64,000 nt of DNA, from the NCBI RefSeq assembly GCF_900113445.1, contig NZ_FOPJ01000001.1:124001-188000 (forward strand). Direction: 5' to 3'. The translations under genes were made by a program, and so were the position numbers. Shown one piece after another: positions 48,021 to 57,657 of this stretch (position 1 is the first letter of the stretch; each line of letters opens with the position of its first letter). Source of the DNA: Corynebacterium spheniscorum. GTDB taxonomy: Bacteria; Actinomycetota; Actinomycetes; Mycobacteriales; Mycobacteriaceae. A model generated the notes under the pieces. The model ran no database searches. It saw only the letters and a list, made by a program, of their open reading frames with translations, and had not been told where the DNA came from.

Positions 48021-49142
48021 ATGCGCGATTATGTTGAAATCGGTGAAGGCCGCCAAGCCCGCCGCACCTACCGTCTCCAGGACATCACCATCGTCCCCTC
48101 CCGGCGTACCCGCTCCTCCAAAGACGTTGACACCACCTGGCATATTGATGCCTACACCTTCGATATCCCGGTGATGTCGCACCCCACCGATGCTCTGGCG
48201 AGCCCGGAGTTCATTATCGAAATGGACCGCCAAGGTGGCCTCGGGGTGATCAACGCGGAAGGCCTCTGGGGCCGCCACGCGGACCTGGATGCCGCCATTA
48301 AGAAAGTCACCCAAGCAGCCCTGGAAGGCGGCAACCCCACCGCAGTGCTGCAGGAACTCCACGCCGCTCCGATTGACCATGAGCTGCTGGCAGATCGCAT
48401 CGCACAGGTGCGGGCCTCTGGGGCCACGGTGGCGGTACGCGTATCGCCCCAACGTGCCCGCGAATTCGCCCCGCATGTGATTAAAGCCGGCACGGAGCTG
48501 CTGATTATTCAGGGCACCATTATCTCCGCTGAGCATGTCTCCGGGGATAGTGAAGAGCCGCTAAACCTCAAGGAATTCATTGGCACCCTGGATGTGCCGG
48601 TGATCGCTGGTGGTGTGGCTGACTACACCGCCGCCATGCACCTGATGCGTACCGGCGCGGCCGGAATCATTGTGGGTGGCGGTTCGAATACCAACTACGA
48701 CACCTTGGGCATTGACACCCCCATGGCGACTGCCATTGCGGATGTGGCGGCAGCGCGCCGGGATTACCTGGATGAAACCGGTGGCCGATATGTGCACATC
48801 ATCGCCGATGGGGAACTACATGCCTCTGGTGATGTGGCTAAGGCAATTGCGTGCGGTGCCGATGGCGTGATGCTGGGTGAGCTCTTGGCGCCTGCTGCTG
48901 AGGCTGCCGGACGCGGCTTCTATTGGCCTTCTGCTGCCGGTCACCCGCGCTTCCCGCGCGGCACGGTGGAGGCCTTGGGCTTGGAGGAAGAAACCCCGCC
49001 CCTGGAGATGATCCTTAATGGTCCTTCCACTGATCCCACCGGCGCGCAGAATATTGTGGGCGGGTTGCGGCATTCCATGGCGAAGTGCGGTTATACCGAC
49101 TTGAAGCGCTTCCAAAAGGTGGGGCTGGCGATCGGGTACTAG
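48021..49142 (+). CDS. guaB3: GuaB3, IMP dehydrogenase/GMP reductase-like protein
   Basis: A 373-residue actinobacterial relative of IMP dehydrogenase without CBS domains. It has the barrel but no GSICTT-type cysteine loop; the matching region reads GAAGIIVGGGSNTN. The family is sometimes proposed to be a GMP reductase, but its activity is not settled by sequence. It starts MRDYVEIGEGRQARRTYRLQ, with AGAGAAAG before the ATG. The guaB2-guaB3 order is standard for actinobacteria. Confidence 0.9.
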   Translation: MRDYVEIGEGRQARRTYRLQDITIVPSRRTRSSKDVDTTWHIDAYTFDIPVMSHPTDALASPEFIIEMDRQGGLGVINAEGLWGRHADLDAAIKKVTQAALEGGNPTAVLQELHAAPIDHELLADRIAQVRASGATVAVRVSPQRAREFAPHVIKAGTELLIIQGTIISAEHVSGDSEEPLNLKEFIGTLDVPVIAGGVADYTAAMHLMRTGAAGIIVGGGSNTNYDTLGIDTPMATAIADVAAARRDYLDETGGRYVHIIADGELHASGDVAKAIACGADGVMLGELLAPAAEAAGRGFYWPSAAGHPRFPRGTVEALGLEEETPPLEMILNGPSTDPTGAQNIVGGLRHSMAKCGYTDLKRFQKVGLAIGY

Positions 49143-49251
49143 GCCGATTGCTTGGTGCTTAGGTGCTTGGGTGTTTAGTGCTTAGGCGTTTGGCGCTCGG
49201 ATGTTTAGCGCTTAGGCGCTTGGCGCGCGGGCGCCTTATTTGAGGCGTCAA

Positions 49252-49323
49252 AAGGTCGTAGGTTGCAGTTATTCGGCAGGAAAGCCGAGAGCAAATTGTG
49301 ATCTACGACCTTGAGTTTTTTGC
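49252..49323 (+). terminator. Long-loop terminator or leader hairpin after guaB3
   Basis: AAGGTCGTAG (49252-49261) and CTACGACCTT (49303-49312) form a perfect 10-bp stem. A CGGC/GCCG hairpin sits inside the 41-nt loop, and GAGTTTTTT follows. It ends 7 bp before the transporter's first possible start, so it may be a guaB3 terminator or an attenuator. Confidence 0.75.
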
Positions 49324-49329
49324 CCGAAT

Positions 49330-51375
49330 GTGTCTGATAAATCACGCTTTTTGCTCAAGGCTCGCAAAAATTGTGGTTTCGAGCGTAATTTTACGCGCGT
49401 GAATAGGGCTCTTCAGTCCGCGCAGGCTCTGACTCCCGCGCAGGAACACACACCCAAACATCCGACCACTACTCAAAACACAGCACTAAACTGCGAAGCC
49501 CCCGACACCGCGAAGGCGGCAGAACCGGTTGAGCCCAAAGCTGGGTCCGAGCCTAAGGCTGGCGCTGAGCCGAAAGCTGGGCCGAAGTCCGCGGAGAAAC
49601 GCGAAAAGAAACACCCCTGGTGGCAAGTGATGTGCCTATCCGGCGTGGATTATTTCTCCACGTTGGGGTACCAGCCTGGCATCGCCGTGATTGCCGCCGG
49701 GGTGCTCGCCCCCATCGCCACCATCATCTTGGTGGCAGTGACCCTGCTTGGTGCGGTTCCGGTGTATCGCCGCGTAGCGGCACTATCCCCCAATGGTTTT
49801 GGTTCCATCGCCTTGGCAGAAAAACTCACCAGCGGCTGGACCGGAAAACTCATGATCTTGGTGTTGCTGGGGTTTGCCGCCACGGACTTCCTCATCACCA
49901 TCACGCTATCTTCAGCGGACGCAGCAGCGCACGTGTTGCGCACAGATGAATCGCCTTGGCAGATCAGCGTTACTCTCGCCATGATCCTGGCGCTTACCGC
50001 CGTATTCTTCCGCGGATTCCGCGAAGCCGTATCAGTAGCGATGGTGCTTGTCGGGGTCTTTTTGACGCTGACCAGCGTGGTGGTTGTAGAAGGCCTCTAC
50101 CGGCTTGCCACGGAACCAGGACACTTCGAAGCGTGGACAACTCGGCTGGGGCAAGAACACGCCTCACCCATGATGATGCTAGCGCTGGCGATCATTGTGT
50201 TCCCCAAACTGGCACTGGGGCTTTCGGGTTTTGAAACCGGTGTGAGCGTGATGCCCTTGATCCGCGGAGATGCGGTGAAAAATGGACGGCGATTGATCAT
50301 TACCTCGGCAAGCATCATGTCGCTGTTTTTGATCATTTCCTCGGTGGTGGTGACGATGCTCATTCCCGCTGCTGAATTTGGCCCCGGTGGTACCGCTAGC
50401 GGCCGAGCACTTGCCTGGTTGGCACACCACGACCTAGGGCCTATCTTTGGTGCCGCCTATGACCTGGTTACCATCGGCATCCTCTGGTTCGCTGGTGCCT
50501 CAGCTATGGCCGGTATTTTGGCGCTGATCCCGCGTTATCTTCCGCGTTTCGGCATGGCACCAGAATGGGCGAGCAAATACCGCCCGATGGTGGCGGTGCT
50601 CTCGCTTATCGCCATTGTGGTGACCCTGGTGTTCCATGCCGATGTAGAACGCCAATCAGGGGCCTATGCCACTGGTGTGTTGGTGGTGCTGGCCTCCGGA
50701 GCCATCTCTGTGACACTCATGTCGCAACACTTTGCACGCTGGGCTTATGGGCTGACTGCTTTGATCCTGAGCCTGACGCTTTTCGCGAATATCATTGAAC
50801 GCCCCGATGGCCTGAAGGTTGCCTCCTTCTTCATCCTCGCCATCATTGCGCTCTCCTTCGCCTCTCGAACCTGGCGATCCTTTGAGATGCGCAAAAATCC
50901 GGTGACCTTCGATTCCCGCGCCGAACACATCATCCGCACTAATGCCACCGGCAGTCGCTTCATCATTGTTCCCACGGCCCCGGGGCGCGACCTGGAAGCA
51001 AAGGAAAGGCGCATCCGCCAATCTCACCGGCTCAGCGCAGACTCCTTTGTATTCTTGGAGATCTCCTTACGAGACCCGAGCATGTTCCGGGTTCCCCTAC
51101 ACGTCAAGGGTGCTGCCAGCGGCCCCGATGGTGGCTCCATCTTGCGGGTGACTGCAGCGAGTATTCCTAATGCAGTGGCGGTAATTTCCTTGGAGATCCA
51201 AAAGCTCACCTGCATTACCCCCGATATCTATTTCGAGTGGGCACCGGGCAGTCCGCTACGCGATATGGTGCGCTTTATTTTCACTGGTCGTGGGCAAAAT
51301 GCCACGGTAACTAGAGAGATGTTGCGCCGCGGAGTTAAGGATGAGCGCCGACGCCCGACGATCTACGTGAGCTAG
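49330..51375 (+). CDS. APC-family potassium transporter, KimA-like
   Basis: A 681-residue APC-superfamily carrier with about 12 transmembrane segments and a soluble C-terminal domain of about 150 residues. [19 protein letters not shown] and the following [19 protein letters not shown] match KimA/YdaO-type high-affinity potassium importers, which in other bacteria answer to c-di-AMP. The first 95 residues are a low-complexity extension with EPKAG repeats near residues 68-85. The GTG at 49330 has no Shine-Dalgarno; an alternative is the GTG at 49399. The GCTCG/CGAGC and GCGTAA/TTACGC hairpins at 49355-49398 lie between the two. Confidence 0.78.
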   Translation: MSDKSRFLLKARKNCGFERNFTRVNRALQSAQALTPAQEHTPKHPTTTQNTALNCEAPDTAKAAEPVEPKAGSEPKAGAEPKAGPKSAEKREKKHPWWQVMCLSGVDYFSTLGYQPGIAVIAAGVLAPIATIILVAVTLLGAVPVYRRVAALSPNGFGSIALAEKLTSGWTGKLMILVLLGFAATDFLITITLSSADAAAHVLRTDESPWQISVTLAMILALTAVFFRGFREAVSVAMVLVGVFLTLTSVVVVEGLYRLATEPGHFEAWTTRLGQEHASPMMMLALAIIVFPKLALGLSGFETGVSVMPLIRGDAVKNGRRLIITSASIMSLFLIISSVVVTMLIPAAEFGPGGTASGRALAWLAHHDLGPIFGAAYDLVTIGILWFAGASAMAGILALIPRYLPRFGMAPEWASKYRPMVAVLSLIAIVVTLVFHADVERQSGAYATGVLVVLASGAISVTLMSQHFARWAYGLTALILSLTLFANIIERPDGLKVASFFILAIIALSFASRTWRSFEMRKNPVTFDSRAEHIIRTNATGSRFIIVPTAPGRDLEAKERRIRQSHRLSADSFVFLEISLRDPSMFRVPLHVKGAASGPDGGSILRVTAASIPNAVAVISLEIQKLTCITPDIYFEWAPGSPLRDMVRFIFTGRGQNATVTREMLRRGVKDERRRPTIYVS

Positions 51376-51401
51376 CTGAGCCATCGGGTAAAGTGCTGCG
51401 T

Positions 51402-52991
51402 GTGACCAACAAGGACAGCGCAGCGAACCAAAACACCACCACCAGCACCCCGCGCCCGGTAATCGTCATCGACTTCGGCGCCCAATACGCCCAGTTGATT
51501 GCCCGCCGGGTACGCGAGGCCCGCATTTATTCCGAAGTAATGCCGCACACCGCCAGCGCGGAGGACATCAAGGCCAAGAACCCGGCCGCCTTGATCCTCT
51601 CCGGTGGCCCGGCTTCCGTCTATGCCGAAGGTGCTCCGAACCTCGACCCCGCAGTTCTCGAACTCGGGGTCCCGGTCTTCGGCATTTGCTATGGCTTCCA
51701 AGCCATGACCCATGCCCTCGGCGGCACCGTCGCTAATACCGGCAAACGCGAATACGGTCGCACGGACATGGAAATTTGCGGTGGGGTACTCCACAAAGAC
51801 CTCGAAAGCATCCACAAGGTTTGGATGAGCCACGGCGATGCAGTCTCCGAAGCCCCCGCCGGTTTCGAAGTCACTGCTCGTTCCGCTGGCGCACCGGTCG
51901 CAGCTTTCGAAAATGTGGATAAGCGCATGGCCGGCGTGCAATACCACCCTGAGGTTTTGCACTCCCCGCACGGCCAGCTAGTTCTCGAACGCTTCCTAAC
52001 TGAGGTTGCCGGCCTGGAACAAAGCTGGACCCCAGCCAATATCGCAGAACAACTGATTGATGCGGTACGCCAACAAATCGGCGACTCTGGGCATGCCATC
52101 TGTGGGCTTTCCGGTGGCGTGGACTCCGCCGTGGCCGCAGCACTGGTGCAGCGCGCCATCGGTGATCGCCTGACCTGTGTCTTCGTTGACCATGGTCTGC
52201 TGCGCGCCGGGGAACGTGAACAAGTTCAAAAGGACTTCGTTGCTGCAACTGGCGCAAAACTCGTCACCGTTGATGAACGCGAAGCCTTCCTCAACAAGTT
52301 GGCGGGAATCTCTGAGCCGGAAGCTAAGCGCAAAGCTATTGGCGCGGAGTTCATCCGTTCCTTTGAGCGTGCTGTCGCCAGCGTATTAGAAGGCGAGCAG
52401 GTCGACTTCCTGGTGCAAGGCACCTTGTACCCGGACGTAGTGGAATCCGGTGGCGGCGCTGGCACCGCAAACATTAAGAGCCACCATAATGTTGGTGGCC
52501 TGCCTGACGATGTTGAATTCGAGCTCGTCGAACCGCTCCGCCTTCTATTCAAGGATGAAGTCCGTGCCGTTGGCCGGGAATTGGGCTTGCCGGAAGAAAT
52601 CGTTAACCGCCAACCCTTCCCGGGCCCTGGCTTGGGCATTCGCATCATCGGCGAAGTCACCCAGGAGCGTCTCGATACCCTGCGTGCTGCAGATCTGATT
52701 GCTCGAACTGAGCTGACCGCAGCTGGACTTGATGAACAGATCTGGCAGTGCCCGGTGGTGCTCCTAGCTGATGTTCGTTCAGTGGGCGTTCAAGGCGATG
52801 TCCGCACCTATGGACACCCCATCGTCCTGCGCCCGGTAGCCTCTGAAGATGCCATGACTGCGGACTGGGTACGCATTCCTTATGAGGTTTTGGAGAAGAT
52901 CTCCACCCGGATCACCAATGAGGTGCCGCATATTAACCGCGTGGTGCTGGATGTAACCAGCAAGCCACCGGCAACCATCGAATGGGAATAG
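51402..52991 (+). CDS. guaA: GMP synthase (glutamine-hydrolysing)
   Basis: Aminates XMP to GMP. The 529-residue product has the class I glutamine amidotransferase domain with GICYGFQ (Cys96), the ATP pyrophosphatase P-loop LSGGVDSAV and the dimerisation domain ending [12 protein letters not shown] chose the GTG at 51402 ([11 protein letters not shown]); TAAAGT lies 7 nt before it and no Shine-Dalgarno is present, so it is probably leaderless. A GTG at 51393 is also in frame. With guaB2 it completes IMP to GMP. Confidence 0.96.
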   Translation: MTNKDSAANQNTTTSTPRPVIVIDFGAQYAQLIARRVREARIYSEVMPHTASAEDIKAKNPAALILSGGPASVYAEGAPNLDPAVLELGVPVFGICYGFQAMTHALGGTVANTGKREYGRTDMEICGGVLHKDLESIHKVWMSHGDAVSEAPAGFEVTARSAGAPVAAFENVDKRMAGVQYHPEVLHSPHGQLVLERFLTEVAGLEQSWTPANIAEQLIDAVRQQIGDSGHAICGLSGGVDSAVAAALVQRAIGDRLTCVFVDHGLLRAGEREQVQKDFVAATGAKLVTVDEREAFLNKLAGISEPEAKRKAIGAEFIRSFERAVASVLEGEQVDFLVQGTLYPDVVESGGGAGTANIKSHHNVGGLPDDVEFELVEPLRLLFKDEVRAVGRELGLPEEIVNRQPFPGPGLGIRIIGEVTQERLDTLRAADLIARTELTAAGLDEQIWQCPVVLLADVRSVGVQGDVRTYGHPIVLRPVASEDAMTADWVRIPYEVLEKISTRITNEVPHINRVVLDVTSKPPATIEWE

Positions 52992-53001
52992 AGATATAGA
53001 A

Positions 53002-53037
53002 AAATCCCCGAGACCTCCATGAGGTTCTCGGGGATTT
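53002..53037 (+). terminator. Terminator after guaA
   Basis: AAATCCCCGAGA pairs with TCTCGGGGATTT through a near-continuous stem capped by CCTCCATGAGG, followed by GCT. Strong intrinsic terminator; it may also stop minus-strand transcription from esrI. Confidence 0.88.
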
Positions 53038-53078
53038 GCTATGAGCTACCCAAAGTTGTGGCGAAGTGGTGCCGCGGA

Positions 53079-53120
53079 CTAGCCGACCTTGTGGTCTAGC
53101 CGACCTTGTGGTCTAGCCGA
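53079..53120. repeat. Tandem 17-bp repeat at the 3' end of esrI
   Basis: CTAGCCGACCTTGTGGT occurs at 53079-53095 and 53096-53112, with a partial third copy to 53120. Each unit's minus strand contains GACC-ACAA-GGTC, so two small hairpins stand in tandem just after the esrI stop codon. Confidence 0.75.
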
Positions 53121-54552
53121 CGTGCACCGGCTCATCCTCCTGTACATCCTCTAGAGCATTAGCGGGATCTTCGGCAGGATCTCCGGCGGGAGCATGCTCG
53201 GGTGCATCGGCCGGATAGCTCTGAGGGGACTGCTGCATCAATAGCTCTGCCTTCTCAGCGCTGATGACATCGTAGACGCCGTAGTCGGCCGCTGCCTCAA
53301 TATGGATCCTCGGGCCCTGACCATGAGCTGGGAGATTGAAGTCCCCATCCTCACAGCGATGTGCGTAGCTTGGGTAATTCATATTTAGACAGCTGACCGA
53401 GACCGGTGCGCTCTTAGGAAGAATCACACGAGTGGGCCCCGTCCCACCTTTGACCTGTACATACTGGTCTTCTTTAGGCATGTCGAGCTGGGAAAGATCC
53501 AAAACTAAACCGCGAGAACCAGTGACATATTCGCCGCCAAGATTTACGCTTTCATTCACCTTAATTTTGGTGGCGCTGCTGAAATCCTCATTGTCGAGTA
53601 CGACATCACTGCCATCGCCCTCTGGCTCATTCTCTGAACTGTACTCAGCCTCGTAGCTACTTTGATCTTCATCGCCCTGAGCAAAGGTCCAGTACGTTGG
53701 CCAGCTCGCAGCTGCTGCAACTGTCAGAACGGTGCCAGTGAAGAGAGCGCCACCTACCACCCAAGGCCAGATCTTGCTTTTTTCTTTAGCGGTGGATTGC
53801 GAAGGTGCAGGGCCTGGTTCCGGTAGATCCCAGGCGAAAGGTGCGGCCCCGAGTGGATCCCAAGCCGGGGGAGTGCGAGGATCACGCGGAGCCCCAGTGG
53901 ACATAATCGGCTGCTCGGAAAAGTCAGCGAAATTACTAGGCTGATAGACATCATGCTTGGGGCCATAGCTTTGGTTCACGCGCGGATCGAAAACCCCATA
54001 GGCGCTTAAATCAACTGGCTCGCCAGTAATAAAAGCGGCATTGTCTTTAGTAGGAACCAACAAATTCATTGGAGCCACGGGGCGTGCCGCATGCAATAAC
54101 CACCAACCGCCCAACAAGAAGATAAGGCCGATCCAGGTCAGTCCGGTACCAAGCGAACCACTACCGCTGGTGAAGAAAATGAGGAATATCAACAATACTG
54201 CAGAGAAACGCTCATCTTTCTCAGCGATGGGAGACCACGTGGTCTTCGCATTCATGTTGAATAGCTGCTCAAAGGGGCTGCGGGCTGAACCATAGCGCGG
54301 CATACAAGCCCAAGCTAAGAGATAAGCGGGGAGGCCTGCGCCAGCAAAAATCGTGGCGGCGATGAAAACAACCCGCACTATGGTGGGATCAACCTGATAG
54401 CGAACACCGATGCCTTCGCATACGCCAGCTAATTTGGCGCGATGTCCCATTTCACGGGGAATGCGGACCGGTCGGGTCGCCCACATGGATTTAAAATCCG
54501 GGGACTTAGGATTCGGGGGAGAAGGTGGCAGGTAACTCATGGTTTCCAGCAT
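53113..54552 (-). CDS. esrI: EsrI, PspC-domain inhibitor protein
   Basis: In C. glutamicum EsrI is a PspC-domain membrane protein that holds the EsrSR system inactive until the cell envelope is stressed. The 479-residue product has a PspC domain near residues 30-90 (KLAGVCEGIGVRYQVDPTIVR), further transmembrane segments and a C-terminal acidic, probably extracytoplasmic domain with a DUF4097-like beta-rich stretch. It is divergent from esrS, as in C. glutamicum. The start is unsure: 54552, or 54540 (MSYLPPSPPNP); neither has a strong Shine-Dalgarno. Confidence 0.8.
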   Translation of the reverse strand: MLETMSYLPPSPPNPKSPDFKSMWATRPVRIPREMGHRAKLAGVCEGIGVRYQVDPTIVRVVFIAATIFAGAGLPAYLLAWACMPRYGSARSPFEQLFNMNAKTTWSPIAEKDERFSAVLLIFLIFFTSGSGSLGTGLTWIGLIFLLGGWWLLHAARPVAPMNLLVPTKDNAAFITGEPVDLSAYGVFDPRVNQSYGPKHDVYQPSNFADFSEQPIMSTGAPRDPRTPPAWDPLGAAPFAWDLPEPGPAPSQSTAKEKSKIWPWVVGGALFTGTVLTVAAAASWPTYWTFAQGDEDQSSYEAEYSSENEPEGDGSDVVLDNEDFSSATKIKVNESVNLGGEYVTGSRGLVLDLSQLDMPKEDQYVQVKGGTGPTRVILPKSAPVSVSCLNMNYPSYAHRCEDGDFNLPAHGQGPRIHIEAAADYGVYDVISAEKAELLMQQSPQSYPADAPEHAPAGDPAEDPANALEDVQEDEPVHVG

Positions 54553-54653
54553 GATCCACCAGCGTCACAATAACCATAGGGAATCACCCTGATTTTTAGT
54601 TTCAGGGTGAACCCCGATGTGCCTTGAACTGCACTTATGTCACTATAGGGACT

Positions 54654-55973
54654 ATGAGTGCCCTCCAGCCCTATGCTCTTCAACGCGTGGAACCATATCC
54701 ACGTCTATACCGCTCCCGCTCGAATAAAGTTCTAGCGGGAGTAGCTGGTGGATTAGCTGATCATTTCCACTTAGGCACCCGTGTAGTGCGCATGGGTATT
54801 GTGCTCTCGGTACTCCTTGGCGGTATTGGTCTCCCGCTCTACGCATTGCTGTGGATGATGACTCCGCCGAAGCCCTTCAACTACGAGCACGAAAACACCA
54901 GGAAATCCCTAATCCAGGCACCAGCGCAAGCTCAGCTCCCAGGACGCCCGGATGTTGCTGAACCCACCGGCCTGGGCCAAGAAGTTCAGCCGCTAGAGCC
55001 TGCCGTTCTGGTACCAGAAAGGAACCACCTCAGTTACGGAAAGCGCTTGGCATGGCTGGCGCTAGGTGTAGGTGCACTAGGAGTCGGAAACTTATTCATC
55101 GGTGCGACTCAGGGGTTGACCCGCTTTGGGATTACACCACTGGTGCTCTTAGCAGCAGGCGCGTGGGCGGCATGGTCGGCTTATGACATGCATGGCACTC
55201 GTGACAAGCTCACCAAGAATGCTCTGCTATTCGGTGGCCTCAGCGCCATTATGGGTAGTGTCGTTCTATTCTCGGCGCCTTGGTATGGGCCTGGGGTTCA
55301 CGGCGTCCTGGTGTCGTTGAGCGTAGTTTTGCTCTCTGTCGTGGGCGTTGCTTTGGTTGCGATTCCCCCGGCACTACGTATGCGAGATTCTTTCGCCGAA
55401 GAACAGGCAGCTAAAGCGGCAGCAGATGAACGGGCAGAAATCGCATCACATCTGCATGATTCAGTGCTCCAAACCCTCACGCTCATCCAAAAACGCTCCG
55501 AAGATCAACGCGAAGTTGTGCGCTTGGCCCGCAGCCAAGAACGCGAATTAAGACAATGGCTCTTCGAACCTGAAGAAAAACACCGCAACACTATCTTTGG
55601 CACCGTGGAACAAGCCTGTGCTGAGGTAGAAGAACTCACTGGCTTAGGGCTCACCCCGGTCACTGTTGGCACGGATACGTTAATTACCGAAAATACGCAG
55701 GCAGCAATCTTGGCTGCCCGGGAAGCAATGATGAATGTTGCCAAACATGCCGGGGTGGATAGTGCAGATGTTTATGCCGAAATCCTGGCCGGGGAATTCG
55801 GCATTTATGTGCGCGATCGTGGCTGCGGTTTTGATCCGGAGGATATTCCGGATGATCGGCATGGTCTGCGTGATTCCGTGTACGAACGAGTCGAGAAAGT
55901 CGGCGGGACGGTAGAAATTCATTCTGCTCCGGGCGAGGGGAGCGAAGTGGAAATCCGAGTACCGGTATCCTGA
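54654..55973 (+). CDS. esrS: EsrS, PspC-domain sensor histidine kinase
   Basis: Sensor kinase with a PspC-like N-terminus (SNKVLAGVAGGLADHFHLG, about residues 23-41), several transmembrane segments, then a HisKA_3 dimerisation helix with the phosphorylatable His268 in ASHLHDSVLQTL and an HATPase domain (RDRGCGFDPEDIPDDRHGL). PspC domains in both EsrI and EsrS suggest direct membrane contact between them. The ATG at 54654 has no Shine-Dalgarno; TATAGG lies just upstream. Its TGA overlaps the esrR ATG. Confidence 0.88.
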   Translation: MSALQPYALQRVEPYPRLYRSRSNKVLAGVAGGLADHFHLGTRVVRMGIVLSVLLGGIGLPLYALLWMMTPPKPFNYEHENTRKSLIQAPAQAQLPGRPDVAEPTGLGQEVQPLEPAVLVPERNHLSYGKRLAWLALGVGALGVGNLFIGATQGLTRFGITPLVLLAAGAWAAWSAYDMHGTRDKLTKNALLFGGLSAIMGSVVLFSAPWYGPGVHGVLVSLSVVLLSVVGVALVAIPPALRMRDSFAEEQAAKAAADERAEIASHLHDSVLQTLTLIQKRSEDQREVVRLARSQERELRQWLFEPEEKHRNTIFGTVEQACAEVEELTGLGLTPVTVGTDTLITENTQAAILAAREAMMNVAKHAGVDSADVYAEILAGEFGIYVRDRGCGFDPEDIPDDRHGLRDSVYERVEKVGGTVEIHSAPGEGSEVEIRVPVS

Positions 55974-56605
55974 TGAATATGGTGAAAGTATTCCTCGTCG
56001 ATGATCACTCCGTATTCCGATCCGGAGTCCGCGCAGAATTAAGTAGTGCAGTAGATATCGTCGGCGACGCTGGTAGCGTTGCGCAGGCAATTTCCGGCAT
56101 TAACCGCACCGAGCCTGATGTTGTTCTCCTAGACGTTCACATGCCAGATGGCGGGGGAGTTGCGGTTATTGAAGGCGTCACCGTAGAAACCACTTTCCTC
56201 GCTTTAAGTGTTTCTGACGCAGCTGAGGATGTTATCTCCGTTATTCGCGCCGGGGCCCGAGGATATGTCACCAAATCCATTTCCGGGCCAGAACTTATCG
56301 AAGCCGTCAAGCGTGTGAACTCCGGCGACGCCTACTTCTCACCTCGACTAGCGGGCTTCGTCTTAGATGCTTTCGCTGGTGCTGAACCGGCAGCTGAAGA
56401 AGATCCGGTGGTCGATAGTCTCACCCGTCGTGAACTAGAGGTGCTGCGTCTTCTAGCCCGTGGCTACACCTACCGTGAGATCGGTAAAAAGCTTTTCATC
56501 TCCATCAAGACCGTTGAAACTCACGCCTCAAATATTCTGCGTAAAACCCAGCAATCCAACCGCCATGCATTAACCCGCTGGGCCCAATCCCGCGACCTTG
56601 ATTAA
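55973..56605 (+). CDS. esrR: EsrR, NarL/LuxR-type response regulator
   Basis: Response regulator of 210 residues: a receiver domain with phosphoacceptor Asp54 in VVLLDVHMPDG, and a LuxR-type HTH near residues 145-205 (LTRRELEVLRLLARGYTYREI). It is the partner of EsrS, overlapping it by one base (TGATG). In C. glutamicum EsrR activates envelope-stress genes, including an ABC transporter not in this window. The symbol rests on gene order and domain layout. Confidence 0.88.
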   Translation: MNMVKVFLVDDHSVFRSGVRAELSSAVDIVGDAGSVAQAISGINRTEPDVVLLDVHMPDGGGVAVIEGVTVETTFLALSVSDAAEDVISVIRAGARGYVTKSISGPELIEAVKRVNSGDAYFSPRLAGFVLDAFAGAEPAAEEDPVVDSLTRRELEVLRLLARGYTYREIGKKLFISIKTVETHASNILRKTQQSNRHALTRWAQSRDLD

Positions 56606-56709
56606 GCCCTAACCCTCGCAGGAACCTTTAGCGCCGCACTAGCCGCAGTAAGCACCACCGCTCGTCCAGGCTTTCGCACCCCTAGGCAGCACAGTGCTGG
56701 TGAAGCAGC

Positions 56710-56735
56710 GATCCAGGAAGGGTGCTTTCTGGATC
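56710..56735. other. 11-bp hairpin after esrR
   Basis: GATCCAGGAAG-GGTG-CTTTCTGGATC pairs fully, with one G-T pair, around a tetraloop. It lies in the esrR-56885 interval, 26 bp before a second hairpin. Confidence 0.55.
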
Positions 56736-56760
56736 TCCACTACAATGAAGTTCATTATTT

Positions 56761-56806
56761 GAAAATAGGTGAGGCAGGGACCCCTTCGGGTCCTTAACTT
56801 ATTTTC
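56761..56806 (+). terminator. Long hairpin terminator after esrSR
   Basis: GAAAATAGGT pairs with ACTTATTTTC, enclosing GGACCC-CTTC-GGGTCC. The T-rich arm ends in TTTTCTTG. It probably terminates the esrSR transcript. Confidence 0.75.
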
Positions 56807-56884
56807 TTGCCCCCCGATAGCCTGGTGGCTCATAGTTTGCTCAGCGGCTAGGAACCAGCAGCCTGAAAGGAAGCCCACCGCACC

Positions 56885-57169
56885 GTGAAACGCTTCGAGT
56901 TCCAACCACTCCGCGTTATTCTTTTCTCCTTGCTCTTCACCTTCTTGGTGTGCTGGCAAGCGAATCTCGAATCGATCTGGTGGGTGCCAGTATTCCTCGG
57001 GGTGTTCGGCCTCTTCTTCCTGGGTCACCAGATCTATATCTATCTCAATAACCTGATTGCCGAGCATGGGCAGAAGCAAAAAGAAATATTGGCTGAAGAA
57101 GCTCGCGCAAAGGAAGCCAATAAGATGCGTGGACCACGAACCGTGCCGCGCAAGAAGCCGCGCCGATAA
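56885..57169 (+). CDS. Small two-TM protein with basic tail
   Basis: A 94-residue protein with two hydrophobic segments (VILFSLLFTFLVCW and WVPVFLGVFGLFFLG), a charged helix and a Lys/Arg-rich end RTVPRKKPRR. No family is recognised. GTG start; AAAGGAAG lies about 11 nt upstream. It is convergent with the next gene, 8 bp away. Confidence 0.6.
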   Translation: MKRFEFQPLRVILFSLLFTFLVCWQANLESIWWVPVFLGVFGLFFLGHQIYIYLNNLIAEHGQKQKEILAEEARAKEANKMRGPRTVPRKKPRR

Positions 57170-57177
57170 TTAGCTCA

Positions 57178-57597
57178 TTAGATAAACGCGAGAGCCCGGC
57201 TGCCATCGAAATGTGGGAAAATCCAGAACATATAGGCAGCTGATAGCACCCAAATCACCACACTCACGACAACCGGTACGGGTGCAAATACTGGCACCGT
57301 CATAAGTGCTAACCACGCGGGGAATAAGGTCAGTAGTTGCTGGGAACGCAGCTTCGGGGGATCCGCTTTTTTGCGTTGGGTATACGCCAGCATCTCCTTG
57401 CGATAGGGGTGCGAGAAGGTCAATAAAAAGGCTGCCCCGATGGCAATGATCATGACCGCCATTCGCACACCAACATTAAGGTCCGTGGAGACCACCGCAA
57501 TGGCCGCGCCAACCAAAATCGAGGCCACGCTACGCACCACCACAGGTGTGGGAATAGGGGTGCGGTGGGAACGAAGATTGGCGTAGGCGTTCATCAT
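57178..57597 (-). CDS. Conserved four-TM membrane protein
   Basis: A 139-residue protein with about four hydrophobic segments arranged as two pairs around a basic loop (QRKKADPPKLRSQQ). No function is recognised. I chose the first of two adjacent ATGs at 57597/57594; the frame stays open to 57672, which would run into the imuA' promoter. It is divergent from imuA', so the two share a promoter region of about 60 bp. Confidence 0.55.
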   Translation of the reverse strand: MMNAYANLRSHRTPIPTPVVVRSVASILVGAAIAVVSTDLNVGVRMAVMIIAIGAAFLLTFSHPYRKEMLAYTQRKKADPPKLRSQQLLTLFPAWLALMTVPVFAPVPVVVSVVIWVLSAAYMFWIFPHFDGSRALAFI

Positions 57598-57620
57598 GCT
57601 TGCCCAGATTACCAGGCAGC

Positions 57621-57650
57621 TTGACGTAGAACATCTGAGCGATCCATAAT
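57621..57650 (+). promoter_or_regulatory. imuA' promoter
   Basis: TTGACG (57621-57626), an 18-nt spacer and CATAAT (57645-57650). The -10 ends 7 nt before the imuA' ATG, which predicts a leaderless mRNA. Confidence 0.65.
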
Positions 57651-57657
57651 TTTCCAC

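Noticed and set aside
48672..48690. GGTTCGAATACC resembling a tRNA T-loop
   Set aside because: It lies in the guaB3 coding frame and has no acceptor or anticodon stems around it.
49143..49329. ydaO-type c-di-AMP riboswitch before the potassium transporter
   Set aside because: The known consensus segments are not found; only terminator-like and short hairpins are present.
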